DNA of 64,000 nucleotides from Pseudonocardia phyllosphaerae. Lineage in GTDB: Bacteria; Actinomycetota; Actinomycetes; Mycobacteriales; Pseudonocardiaceae. The position numbers and the translations under genes are program-made. This document shows positions 40,478-48,100 of the stretch, piece after piece (the first letter of the stretch is position 1; each line of letters starts with the position of its first letter). The stretch is taken from NCBI RefSeq assembly GCF_046546475.1, contig NZ_JBKGXS010000007.1, forward strand, positions 244,506 to 308,505. The letters are read 5' to 3'. Below the pieces are notes generated by a model. The model worked only from the letters and a program-made list of their open reading frames with translations. It ran no database searches and was not told the origin of the DNA.

Positions 40478-40512
40478 GCCGACGATCGTCGGGCGTGTCC
40501 CACGGGCCCTCC

Positions 40513-40529
40513 TGTCCGATTTCGGGACA
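40513..40529. promoter_or_regulatory. inverted repeat TGTCC-N7-GGACA, candidate operator (site 1)
   Basis: TGTCC (40513-40517) and GGACA (40525-40529) lie 36-52 bp upstream of the MetX-like start, in the divergent interval with the regulator. The same arm sequence and spacing recur upstream of the monooxygenase gene at 42348-42366. A weaker GACAC-N6-GTGTC sits over the regulator's ribosome binding site (about 40567-40582). Confidence 0.6.
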
Positions 40530-40585
40530 CCTCGCCACCTTGACCCGTGCCGCACCATGTGACGGGGGACACGAGGAGGTGTCGG

Positions 40586-42340
40586 GTGGTCGAGCAGCTG
40601 GACCGTCGGTACGCGGTGACCACGGCGCGTGCGGACTTCCTGGAGGGCGATTTCGACCCGCGGCGCGGCGCGGTACCCGACCACGTCGCCGCGTCCTGGC
40701 GGCGCAGCGTCTCGCACGGCGTGTGCCCGTCGGCGGTGCAGAGCCCCTACTTCGACGCGCTGGACTTCGACTCCCGCCTGGTCCGCTGCGCCGAGCCGGT
40801 GATGGAGCAGCTGGCCGAACAGATCGGCGAGATCCCGATGTGCGTCGCGCTCACCGACGGCAAAGCGCGGATCCTGGCGCGCAAGGACGGGTCGCGCTCG
40901 TTCGCCCGGGTCACCGACCGCGTCTACTTCGCCGCAGGCTTCGGCTACGCCGAGGAGTCCGTCGGGACGAACGGCGTCGGCACCGTCCTCGGGTCGGGCC
41001 GGCCGGTGCACATCGTCGGCGCCGAGCACTACGTGGACATGCTGCAGCCCTTCGCCTGCACCGGCGCCCCGGTGCACGACCCGTTCACCGGGCGGATCGA
41101 GGGCGTGCTCGACATCAGCTGCTTCGCCGACCACTCCAGCCCGGTCCTGTTCTCGCTGGTGCGCTCCGCGGCGGCGCGGATCGAGCGCAACCTCGTCGCC
41201 GACCGCAACCACACCCAGCAGGCGCTGTTCGACGTCTACTCCCGCGCCGAGGCCCGCACCCGGGACGCCGTCCTCGCCGTCGGCCCGTCGATCGTGATCG
41301 CCGGTGGCCGGATGCAGTCGTTGCTGTGCCCGGCGGACCAGAGCGCGCTGCACGACCACGTCCGGTTCCTCATGGCGCGCCACGGCACCGTCGACGAGGC
41401 CGTGACGCTCCCGTCCGCAGCCCGGGTGCGGCTGCGCGGCACCACCGTCGGCGTCGGCGACGACGTCGCGGGGATGGTGTGCGCGGTCGCGGTCCTCGGC
41501 CGTCCCGGTGAACCACCGCAGGATCCGGCGCCGGCGCCGTGCCCACCCGCCGGCTCCCCGGCCTGGCGGGCGGCCGAGCAGACCGTCGCCGGCGCCGTCG
41601 CGCGGCGGCTGCCGGTACTGGTCCAGGGCGAGGAGGGGACGGGACGCACGTCGCTGCTGCGCACGGTGCTCGACGACGCCCGCCCGGACGGCGGGCTCGT
41701 CGCCGTCGGGCCCGAGGAGGTCGCCGCGGACTCCGCTGCCGTCGCTGCGCGGCTGCGGGACGCCGGCCCGTCGCAGCTGCTCGTGCTGCAACGCGCCGAC
41801 CGGATCCCGCCTGCGCCGATGGCCGCGCTCGTCGCGGCACTGACCGGTGACGGGGAGCCGGCGGCGCTCGCGGCCACGATTGGTCCGTCGGTGCCTGCGG
41901 GGCGCCCGTACCAGGAGTTCCTGGGGCTGTTCGCGGTGTCGGCCCAGGTCCCGGCGCTGCGTCACCGAGGTGCCGATCTCGACGCCGTCGTGACCGCGGT
42001 GCTCGCCGACCTCGCGCCGCACCGCACCGTCGTCCTCTCCGAGGACGCGCGACGGGTCGTCGCGGGCGGCCGGTGGCCGGGCAACGTCCGCCAGCTGCGC
42101 GACGCCCTGGCCGAGGCGCTGCGCAACCGCCCGGTCGGTGCGATCCGGGCCGACGACCTGCCCGGGCACTGCCGCAGCGCCCCGCGCAGCACCCTGCGCC
42201 CGGTCGACCAGGTGGAGCGCGACGCGATCGTCGACGCCATCCGGCGCGCCGGCGGGAACCGCAAGGCGGCCGCCGAGGCACTCGGCCTGGCTCGGTCCAC
42301 GCTCTACCGCAAGATCCGCCAGTACGGCATCGAGGACTGA
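40586..42340 (+). CDS. GAF-AAA-Fis transcriptional activator, AcoR-like, lacking the sigma-54 contact loop
   Basis: A 584-residue AcoR-type regulator. The N-terminus has the family's VPDHVAASWRRSVSHGV helix and a GAF domain with AAGFGYAEESVGTNGVGTVL and CTGAPVHDPFTGRIEGVLDIS. The central AAA region is reduced: Walker A appears as GEEGTGRTSLL, and the GAFTGA loop that contacts sigma-54 is absent. The C-terminus is a Fis-type HTH (DAIVDAIRRAGGNRKAAAEALGLARSTLYRKI). Loss of GAFTGA fits actinobacteria, which lack sigma-54. GTG at 40586 follows GAGGAGG by six bases. It should activate the flanking hydrolase and monooxygenase genes. Confidence 0.9.
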   Translation: MVEQLDRRYAVTTARADFLEGDFDPRRGAVPDHVAASWRRSVSHGVCPSAVQSPYFDALDFDSRLVRCAEPVMEQLAEQIGEIPMCVALTDGKARILARKDGSRSFARVTDRVYFAAGFGYAEESVGTNGVGTVLGSGRPVHIVGAEHYVDMLQPFACTGAPVHDPFTGRIEGVLDISCFADHSSPVLFSLVRSAAARIERNLVADRNHTQQALFDVYSRAEARTRDAVLAVGPSIVIAGGRMQSLLCPADQSALHDHVRFLMARHGTVDEAVTLPSAARVRLRGTTVGVGDDVAGMVCAVAVLGRPGEPPQDPAPAPCPPAGSPAWRAAEQTVAGAVARRLPVLVQGEEGTGRTSLLRTVLDDARPDGGLVAVGPEEVAADSAAVAARLRDAGPSQLLVLQRADRIPPAPMAALVAALTGDGEPAALAATIGPSVPAGRPYQEFLGLFAVSAQVPALRHRGADLDAVVTAVLADLAPHRTVVLSEDARRVVAGGRWPGNVRQLRDALAEALRNRPVGAIRADDLPGHCRSAPRSTLRPVDQVERDAIVDAIRRAGGNRKAAAEALGLARSTLYRKIRQYGIED

Positions 42341-42347
42341 GCGCCGG

Positions 42348-42366
42348 GTGTCCGGTTCTGGGACAC
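42348..42366. promoter_or_regulatory. inverted repeat GTGTCC-N7-GGACAC, candidate operator (site 2)
   Basis: Perfect 6-bp arms (42348-42353, 42361-42366) match site 1 in sequence and spacing and lie 65-83 bp upstream of the monooxygenase ATG, just after the regulator's stop. A further GGGACAC occurs at 42378-42384. Arrangement suits an upstream activating site for the AcoR-like protein. Confidence 0.65.
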
Positions 42367-42381
42367 CACCACCTCCCGGGA

Positions 42382-42406
42382 CACGACCCACGATGAACGG
42401 GTCGTG
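42382..42406. promoter_or_regulatory. second inverted repeat in the monooxygenase promoter region
   Basis: CACGACCC (42382-42389) and GGGTCGTG (42399-42406) form a perfect 8-bp inverted repeat with a 9-nt spacer, 25 bp upstream of the monooxygenase ATG. It could be a second regulator site or a leader hairpin. Confidence 0.4.
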
Positions 42407-42430
42407 ACCCGGAACACACGGAGGTGGGCT

Positions 42431-44035
42431 ATGCAGGACGTGGAACAGCTCGATGCGGTGGTGCTCGGCGCCGGGGTCGCCGGGCTCTACCAGCTGTACC
42501 AGCTGCGGGAGCAGGGCCTGGATGTGAAGGCCTTCGACGCCGCAGGCGACGTCGGCGGGACCTGGTGGTGGAACCGCTACCCGGGCGCCCGGTTCGACTC
42601 CGAGGCCTACATCTACCAGTACCTGTTCGACGAGGCGCTCTACACCGACTGGAGCTGGAGCGAGAAGTTCCCCGGCCAGCCCGAGATCGAGCGGTGGCTG
42701 CACTACGTGACCGACCGGCTCGACCTGCGCCGCGACATCCGGTTCGACACCCGCATCGTCAGCGCGCACTACGACGACGACCGCGGCCGCTGGACGATCC
42801 GCACCGACCGCGGTGACGTCGTCGACACGCAGTTCTTCGTGACCTGCGGCGGCATGCTCTCGGCACCGATCACCAATCAGTTCGAGGGGCAGGACTCCTT
42901 CGGCGGGCAGCTGGTCTACACCTCGTCCTACCCGGCCGAGGGCGTCGACGTGGCGGGCAAGCGGGTCGGCGTCGTCGGGATCGGCGCGACGGGCATCCAG
43001 GTCATCCAGACAATCGCGCCCGACGTCGGGCACCTGACCGTCTTCGCCCGCACCCCGCAGTACGTGCTGCCGATGAAGAACCCGTCCTACGGGGCCGAGG
43101 AGCAGGAGCACTACAAGTCCCGCTTCGCCGAGCTGCGGGACACGATCCCGCACACGTTCTCGGGCTTCGAGTACGACTTCGAACACGAGTGGGCGGCCTG
43201 CACGCCGGAGCAGCGGCGGGAGATCCTCGAGGAGATCTACGCCGACGGCTCGCTGAAGCTGTGGCTGGCCGGGTTCGGCGAGATGTTCTTCTCCGAGGAG
43301 GTGTCGGAGGAGGTCTCGGAGTTCGTGCGGGGCAAGATGCGCGAGCGGCTGCGCGACCAGCGGCTGATCGATGTCCTGGTGCCGACCGACTACGGCTTCG
43401 GCACCCACCGGGTCCCGCTGGAGCGCGGCTATCTGGAGGTCTACCACCAGGACAACGTCGACCTGGTCGACTGCCGGGCGAACCCGATCGCGCGGATCGT
43501 GCCCGAGGGCGTCGAGCTGACCGACGGCACCGTCGTCGAGCTGGACGTGATCGTGCTGGCCACCGGCTTCGACGCCGGTACGGGCGCGCTGACCCGCATC
43601 GACATCCGGGGCCGGGACGGGCGCTCGCTCGCCGAGGAGTGGGGGCGCGACATCCGTACCACGATGGGGCTCGCCAAGTTCGGCTACCCGAACCTGCTGA
43701 CGACGGCCGCACCGCTCGCACCGTCGGCGGCGCTGTGCAACATGACGACCTGCCTGCAGCAGCAGACCGAGTGGATCACCCGGGCGATCCGGGACCTGCG
43801 GGTCGAGGGCAAGTCGACGATCGAGCCGACCGAGGACGGCGAGAACGCCTGGGTGGCCCATCACGAGGAGGTCGCGTCGGCGACGCTCGTGCCGAGGACG
43901 GTGTCCTGGTACATGGGGTCGAACGTGCCGGGCAAGCCCCGCCGGATGCTGTCCTACATCGGCGGTGTCGGGGCGTACCGGCAGCTGTGCGACAAGGAGG
44001 CGGCCGACGGCTACCCGGCCTTCACCCGGACCTGA
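42431..44035 (+). CDS. flavin-containing monooxygenase, Baeyer-Villiger (cyclohexanone-monooxygenase-like) type
   Basis: A 534-residue class B flavoprotein monooxygenase: FAD motif VVLGAGVAGLYQLYQL, GGTWWWNRYPGARFDSEAY (GGxWxxxRYPGxxxD type), and NADPH motif VGVVGIGATGIQVIQ. The BVMO fingerprint FxGxxxHxxxW appears as FGGQLVYTSSYP, with Tyr in place of the usual His and Tyr in place of Trp. Later DVIVLATGFDAGTGAL is the conserved ATG motif. It probably inserts O2-derived oxygen next to a ketone to give an ester or lactone. ATG at 42431 follows GGAGG by six bases. The substrate is unknown. Confidence 0.9.
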   Translation: MQDVEQLDAVVLGAGVAGLYQLYQLREQGLDVKAFDAAGDVGGTWWWNRYPGARFDSEAYIYQYLFDEALYTDWSWSEKFPGQPEIERWLHYVTDRLDLRRDIRFDTRIVSAHYDDDRGRWTIRTDRGDVVDTQFFVTCGGMLSAPITNQFEGQDSFGGQLVYTSSYPAEGVDVAGKRVGVVGIGATGIQVIQTIAPDVGHLTVFARTPQYVLPMKNPSYGAEEQEHYKSRFAELRDTIPHTFSGFEYDFEHEWAACTPEQRREILEEIYADGSLKLWLAGFGEMFFSEEVSEEVSEFVRGKMRERLRDQRLIDVLVPTDYGFGTHRVPLERGYLEVYHQDNVDLVDCRANPIARIVPEGVELTDGTVVELDVIVLATGFDAGTGALTRIDIRGRDGRSLAEEWGRDIRTTMGLAKFGYPNLLTTAAPLAPSAALCNMTTCLQQQTEWITRAIRDLRVEGKSTIEPTEDGENAWVAHHEEVASATLVPRTVSWYMGSNVPGKPRRMLSYIGGVGAYRQLCDKEAADGYPAFTRT

Positions 44036-44081
44036 GCCGGCCGGGCCGCGGCGTCGTGTCCCGGGTGGGTGCGGCGCCGCG

Positions 44082-44474
44082 TCAGCTCCGGTAGCGGCGG
44101 GCGTAGCGCTCGCGCGCCTCGGCCCGGGACTCCGAGTGTGTGTCCTCACGGGTCCGTGCGGCGTACCCGACCGGGTACCCGGCCTTCGCGACGCGGTGCT
44201 CCGCGGACTCGTACATGTAGGCGCACGAGTAGAAGAACCCGAGGATCGCACCGGCGAGCACCGACATCGTCTTGACGTGGACCGGGCCGGGGATCACCAG
44301 GAACAGCACGATGCCGATCGGCAGCAGCTGCACGCCCGCCCGGATCACGTGGCGGAGCTGCCAGGTGCGCGTCGTGACGTCGTGCAGCACCCAGGTGCGG
44401 TGCCGGGCGGGCAGCGCGGCGCCGTAGACGTAGAGCAGCCAGCGCAGCGGGTTCGGCCGGACCCGGTCCTCCAT
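44082..44474 (-). CDS. DUF5313-type small membrane protein
   Basis: A 130-residue protein with the DUF5313 pattern: RPNPLRWLLYVYGAALPARH, WVLHDVTTRTWQLRHVIRAG, two membrane helices (LLPIGIVLFLVIPGPV and LAGAILGFFYSCAYMY) and a charged Arg/Glu-rich tail (GYAARTREDTHSESRAEARE). Function unknown; common in mycobacteria and relatives. It is divergent from the MarR gene, with a palindromic operator between. Confidence 0.8.
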   Translation of the reverse strand: MEDRVRPNPLRWLLYVYGAALPARHRTWVLHDVTTRTWQLRHVIRAGVQLLPIGIVLFLVIPGPVHVKTMSVLAGAILGFFYSCAYMYESAEHRVAKAGYPVGYAARTREDTHSESRAEARERYARRYRS

Positions 44475-44487
44475 GATTCGCTCCCTA

Positions 44488-44507
44488 ATACTTAGCGCAC
44501 TAAATAA
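44488..44507. promoter_or_regulatory. MarR-type operator in the divergent interval
   Basis: TTAG-CGCA-CTAA (44492-44503) with partly symmetrical A/T flanks (ata-c … a-ata) is an A/T-rich imperfect palindrome in a GC-rich region. It lies 16 bp upstream of the MarR start and 14 bp upstream of the DUF5313 start, the expected place for autoregulation. Confidence 0.55.
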
Positions 44508-44522
44508 TGTAGGGTCCCGGCC

Positions 44523-45032
44523 GTGGATGCGACAAGTCGGGGTGACGAGGTCGACCTGCTGCGGCTCGACCGGCAGGTCTGTTTCGGGCTCGCGGTGGCG
44601 GCGCGCAACGTGATCGCGCTCTACCGCCCGCTGCTCGAGCCGATGGGGCTGACCCATCCGCAGTACCTGGTCATGCTCGCGCTCTGGGAGCGCTCGCCGC
44701 GCTCGGTCGGTGAGCTCGCGCGAGTGCTCGCGCTGGACCCGGCGACGCTGTCGCCGCTGCTCAAACGCCTGGAGTCGGCCGGGCTGGTCGACCGGCGGCG
44801 GACGCCGGGCAACGAGCGATCGGTGTCGGTCAGCCTCACCGCCGACGGCGCGGCGCTGCGCGCGCAGGCCGAGCGGATCCCGCCGGCGATCGTCGAACGC
44901 CTCGGGATGCCGATCGAGGAGCTGGAGCAGCTGCGCGGGGTGCTGGACCGGGTGATCGCGGCGTCCCAGCCCCGCGAGTCCCAGCCCCACGGGTCACAGC
45001 CCCACGGGGCCCGGTCGGGTGGGGTGGCATGA
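44523..45032 (+). CDS. MarR family regulator, OhrR-like
   Basis: A 169-residue winged-HTH protein. The N-terminus LLRLDRQVCFGLAVAARNVI with LYRPLLEPMGLTHPQYLVML closely follows the OhrR subgroup, and Cys20 matches the peroxide-sensing Cys of OhrR. HTH: SVGELARVLALDPATLSPLLKRLE, wing: DRRRTPGNERSVSVSLT. A Ser/Gln/His-rich tail (SQPRESQPHGSQPHGARSG) is unusual. It may sense organic hydroperoxide, but no ohr gene is here; the downstream gene, overlapping by ATGA, is acyl-CoA-dehydrogenase-like. GTG start at 44523. Confidence 0.88.
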   Translation: MDATSRGDEVDLLRLDRQVCFGLAVAARNVIALYRPLLEPMGLTHPQYLVMLALWERSPRSVGELARVLALDPATLSPLLKRLESAGLVDRRRTPGNERSVSVSLTADGAALRAQAERIPPAIVERLGMPIEELEQLRGVLDRVIAASQPRESQPHGSQPHGARSGGVA

Positions 45033-46027
45033 CCGCCTGGTTCGCCGAGCACGCCGACGCCGTCGACTCCGGCGCCGAGGACGTCCGCGCGGGGCTGCGC
45101 CGGCTCGGTGCGCACGACCTGCTCGGCGGTCCGGACGTCGCCGGTGTCGTCGAGCTGGTCGAGTCGCTCGCGGGGGAGTCGCTGAGCGCGGCGTTCGCGG
45201 CGTGGGCGCAGCGCATGGTGATCGGTTTCGCCGAACGCGCCGACGTCGTCGACACCGAGCTCGTGGCGCGGCTGCGCAGTGCCGAGCAGATCGGGGCGAC
45301 GGCGATGGCGCCCGCGCTGCGTGATCTCGCCGGGCTCGAGCCGGTCCCGGTCGTCGCCGTCCCGGAGCCCGACGGCGGGCTGGTCCTGACCGGGCCGGTG
45401 CGCTGGGCGTCGCAGCTGTTCGACGACGCGGTGGTGGTCCTGCCGGTGCAACTCGGCTCCGGACGGGACGAGCGGGCCGTCGTCCGCATCCGGGTGTCCG
45501 ACCCCGGGGTCGTGCGGGCGCCGCAGCCGGAGCTCCTGGCGCTCAACGGGACCGGCTCCACCTCGCTGACCCTCGACGGCGTGCGCGTCGCCCCCGAGGC
45601 GGTGCTGTCCCGGGACCTGGCCGGGTTCGTCGGCCGTTGCCGGCCCACGTTCCTGCTCGTGCAGAGCGCGTTCTGCAGCGGGCTGGCGCGCCGGTCGGCC
45701 GCCGAGGCGCTCGACGCCGCCACCGGGGCCGCGGAGCCGCTCGCGCCGGACGTCCACGCCGTCGCCGACCGGGCTCGCGACGTGCACGACCGCCTGCACG
45801 GGTTCGCCGCCGACCCGGGGAGCGTCCGCCCGCCGGAGTTGCTGCGGCTGCGTCTCGACGCGGCGGTCGCCGGGGCGGAGGCGACCCGGCTGGAGTCCGC
45901 GGCCCGCGGCGGAGCGGGGTTCCTCGCGGCGAGCGGGACGGCGCGGCGGTTGCGGGAGGGTGCGTTCCTGCCGGTCCAGGCGCCGACGGTGGCGTTCCTG
46001 CGGTCGGAGCTGGCGCGCCTGTCCTGA
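45029..46027 (+). CDS. acyl-CoA dehydrogenase-like protein
   Basis: A 332-residue protein with acyl-CoA dehydrogenase-like layout: Ala-rich N-terminal helices, a beta domain (DGGLVLTGPVRWASQLFDDAVVVLP, VRIRVSDPGVVR, GTGSTSLTLDGVRVAPEAVL) and C-terminal helices ending GGAGFLAASGTARRLREG. It is about 50 residues shorter than typical members and lacks an obvious catalytic Glu motif, so it may be a flavin monooxygenase-type relative (DszC/SfnB group). It starts with ATG overlapping the MarR stop (ATGA), so the two are one unit. Confidence 0.8.
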   Translation: MTAWFAEHADAVDSGAEDVRAGLRRLGAHDLLGGPDVAGVVELVESLAGESLSAAFAAWAQRMVIGFAERADVVDTELVARLRSAEQIGATAMAPALRDLAGLEPVPVVAVPEPDGGLVLTGPVRWASQLFDDAVVVLPVQLGSGRDERAVVRIRVSDPGVVRAPQPELLALNGTGSTSLTLDGVRVAPEAVLSRDLAGFVGRCRPTFLLVQSAFCSGLARRSAAEALDAATGAAEPLAPDVHAVADRARDVHDRLHGFAADPGSVRPPELLRLRLDAAVAGAEATRLESAARGGAGFLAASGTARRLREGAFLPVQAPTVAFLRSELARLS

Positions 46028-46031
46028 ACGG

Positions 46032-46952
46032 TCAGCGGGCCGAGGCCCGCCACTCCTGCGCGGCGCGTTGCAGCTCCTCGATCGCCCGCGCGGCGGCCGG
46101 GCCGAGCCGCCCCGTCCGGTGCACCGCGGAGACGACCCGGTGCAGCGGCGGATGCAGCGGCCGCGCGACCGTCGACGGCGGGGCGACGGCCGTGGCCATC
46201 GCCGGGACCAGCGCGGCCGCGCGCAGACCCGCGACCAGGCCGAACTGGGTCGAGTAGCCGGTCACGGTGTGCCGGACGTCGGGCTCGACGCCGCGTTCGC
46301 GCAGGGTGTGCTGCAACCACGCGTTGGCGCGGGAGCGGGGGCTCCAGGCGACCCAGGCCTCGTCGGCGAGGTCGGCGGCGTCGAGGTGCTCGTCGTCGGC
46401 CAGCGGGTGGTCGGCGGGGACGACGATGGACGCGCTGTCGTCGAGCAGCGGGGTCCAGACCGTGCCCGGGGTGCGGGGGAGCGGCAGGTTGTCCCAGCTC
46501 TCGACGATCTGGACGTCCAGCGCACCCGCCTGCAGCATCGGCAGGCCGTCCTCCGGTTCGAGCTCGGTGATCTCCGGTGCGACGGCGGGATGGGCCGCGA
46601 CCAGCGACGTCAGCGCACCCGGCAGGAACGTGTGCACGGTGGACGGGATCGCGCCGAGGCGTACCGGACCGGCGACGGCGCCGTCGATCCCGGACAGGTC
46701 GTGCCGGGCGGCGCGCAGCTCGGCGACGATGCGGTCGGCACGCGCGGCCAGCACCTCGCCTGCGGCGGTGAGGCGGACCCCGCGGCCGTGCGGGACGAGC
46801 AGTGCGGTGCCGGCTTCGCGTTCGAGCTTGGCGAGCTGCTGGGACACCGCCGACGGTGACAGGTGCAGCTGTTCGGCGGCCGCGGCGAGCGTGCCGTGCA
46901 CCCGGACCATGTGCAGGGTCTGCAGCCGTTCGGCGCTGAGAAGGTCAGCCAC
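46032..46952 (-). CDS. LysR family transcriptional regulator
   Basis: A 306-residue LTTR of the ArgP/IciA-like to generic group: HTH LQTLHMVRVHGTLAAAAEQL with HLSPSAVSQQLAKLEREAG; effector domain VRLGAIPSTVHTFLPGALTSL and GYSTQFGLVAGLRAAALVPAM. It is divergent from an EamA transporter gene (about 117 bp between starts), its probable target. GTG at 46952 gives a compact N-terminus; an ATG at 46994 is the alternative and neither has a good ribosome binding site. Confidence 0.9.
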   Translation of the reverse strand: MADLLSAERLQTLHMVRVHGTLAAAAEQLHLSPSAVSQQLAKLEREAGTALLVPHGRGVRLTAAGEVLAARADRIVAELRAARHDLSGIDGAVAGPVRLGAIPSTVHTFLPGALTSLVAAHPAVAPEITELEPEDGLPMLQAGALDVQIVESWDNLPLPRTPGTVWTPLLDDSASIVVPADHPLADDEHLDAADLADEAWVAWSPRSRANAWLQHTLRERGVEPDVRHTVTGYSTQFGLVAGLRAAALVPAMATAVAPPSTVARPLHPPLHRVVSAVHRTGRLGPAAARAIEELQRAAQEWRASAR

Positions 46953-47069
46953 GGTGACGGTTCTAGCGCGTCCACCGGCGAGGCGCGAGGTCATTGGTCA
47001 GAGTTGCTGACGAGTGGTCGTGCAGGATCGTCGCTGGTGCCCGCGGCCGTCGTGCCGTGTGCTCGTGGG

Positions 47070-47993
47070 GTGAGCATCCGAGTCCTGCACGACGCCCGCC
47101 TCCAGGCCGCCGCCGGCGCGGTCACGATCGCGATGACCGGCCCGCTGGTCGCGATCTCCGGGGTGTCCTCGACGACGGCGACGGTGTTCCGCTGCGCGTT
47201 CGCACTCCCGATGCTCGGGGTGATGCTGATGCTGCGGCGCCGGCGGGTCGTGGTGCGGGACGCACCGGCCGCGCGGCGCCGGATGGCGTGGCACCTGCTT
47301 GCCGGCTGCTTCCTCGGTGCGGACATGGTGCTGTGGACCGAGTCGATCCACAGCGTCGGCGCGGGGGTCTCGACGGTGCTGGTGAACATTCAGGTCGTCG
47401 TGGTCCCGCTGATCGGGCTGCTCGCGTTCGGGGACCGGATTCCGCTGCGGTTCGGGGTCGTCGCTCCGGTGCTGCTGGCCGGTGTCGCGCTCGCCGGTGG
47501 GGTCGTCGACACGGGCGCCGCCGGATCGTCCCCGCTGTACGGGACGGTGACCGGTGTGCTCGCCGGCGTCGCCTACGCCGCCTACCTGGTTCTGTTGCGG
47601 CGCAGCGGATCTGCCGGTGACCGGGTGATGGGACTGGTCGGGATCAACGTCGCCGCCGGGGTGACCGGGCTGGTCGCCGGACTCACGACGGGCACGTTCG
47701 ACCCCGCTCCCGAGCCGCGGGCGCTGGCCTGGCTGGTGCTGCTCGCGGTGACCGGGCAGATCCTGGGCTGGCTGCTGATCGGCAACGGCCTGGCCCGCCT
47801 CACTCCCAGTGCGGGTTCGACGATCCTGCTGATCCAGCCGGTCGCGGCAGTGGTCATGGGGGTGGTGCTGCTGGGGGAGCGGCCGAGCGCAGTGCAGCTC
47901 GTCGGCTGTGCGGTCGTCCTACTGGCAGTCGGTGTGGTGGCGCGCCCCGGTGGCGTGCGTGCCGCGCAGCGCAATCGCCTCGCGAGCACGTGA
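47070..47993 (+). CDS. EamA (DMT superfamily) transporter
   Basis: A 307-residue protein with ten hydrophobic segments in two EamA halves: AGAVTIAMTGPLVAISGVSS, VFRCAFALPMLGVMLML, SVGAGVSTVLVNIQVVVVPL and, in the second half, LYGTVTGVLAGVAYAAYLVL, IGNGLARLTPSAGSTILLIQ, PVAAVVMGVVLLGERPSAVQ. Such proteins export amino acids, metabolites or drugs. The ligand is unknown; regulation by the divergent LysR is inferred. GTG at 47070 is preferred; a GTG at 47038 also fits the frame. Confidence 0.9.
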   Translation: MSIRVLHDARLQAAAGAVTIAMTGPLVAISGVSSTTATVFRCAFALPMLGVMLMLRRRRVVVRDAPAARRRMAWHLLAGCFLGADMVLWTESIHSVGAGVSTVLVNIQVVVVPLIGLLAFGDRIPLRFGVVAPVLLAGVALAGGVVDTGAAGSSPLYGTVTGVLAGVAYAAYLVLLRRSGSAGDRVMGLVGINVAAGVTGLVAGLTTGTFDPAPEPRALAWLVLLAVTGQILGWLLIGNGLARLTPSAGSTILLIQPVAAVVMGVVLLGERPSAVQLVGCAVVLLAVGVVARPGGVRAAQRNRLAST

Positions 47994-48100
47994 GCTCCCA
48001 GGCGCCCGGCCGGCAGTGGGTCGCGGCGACACCGGGCGCGGCGTCACCGCGGGAGCCGGGTCCCACGGTGACGCCGTACCTGCCGACGTTCGTCCGCCGC

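Noticed and set aside
39416..44251. 1611-codon open frame on the minus strand across hydrolase, regulator and monooxygenase
   Set aside because: Only the 3' part (39416-40477) is the MetX-like hydrolase. The rest is antisense to two well-supported plus-strand genes and has the Arg/Pro/Gly-rich composition of GC-rich shadow frames.
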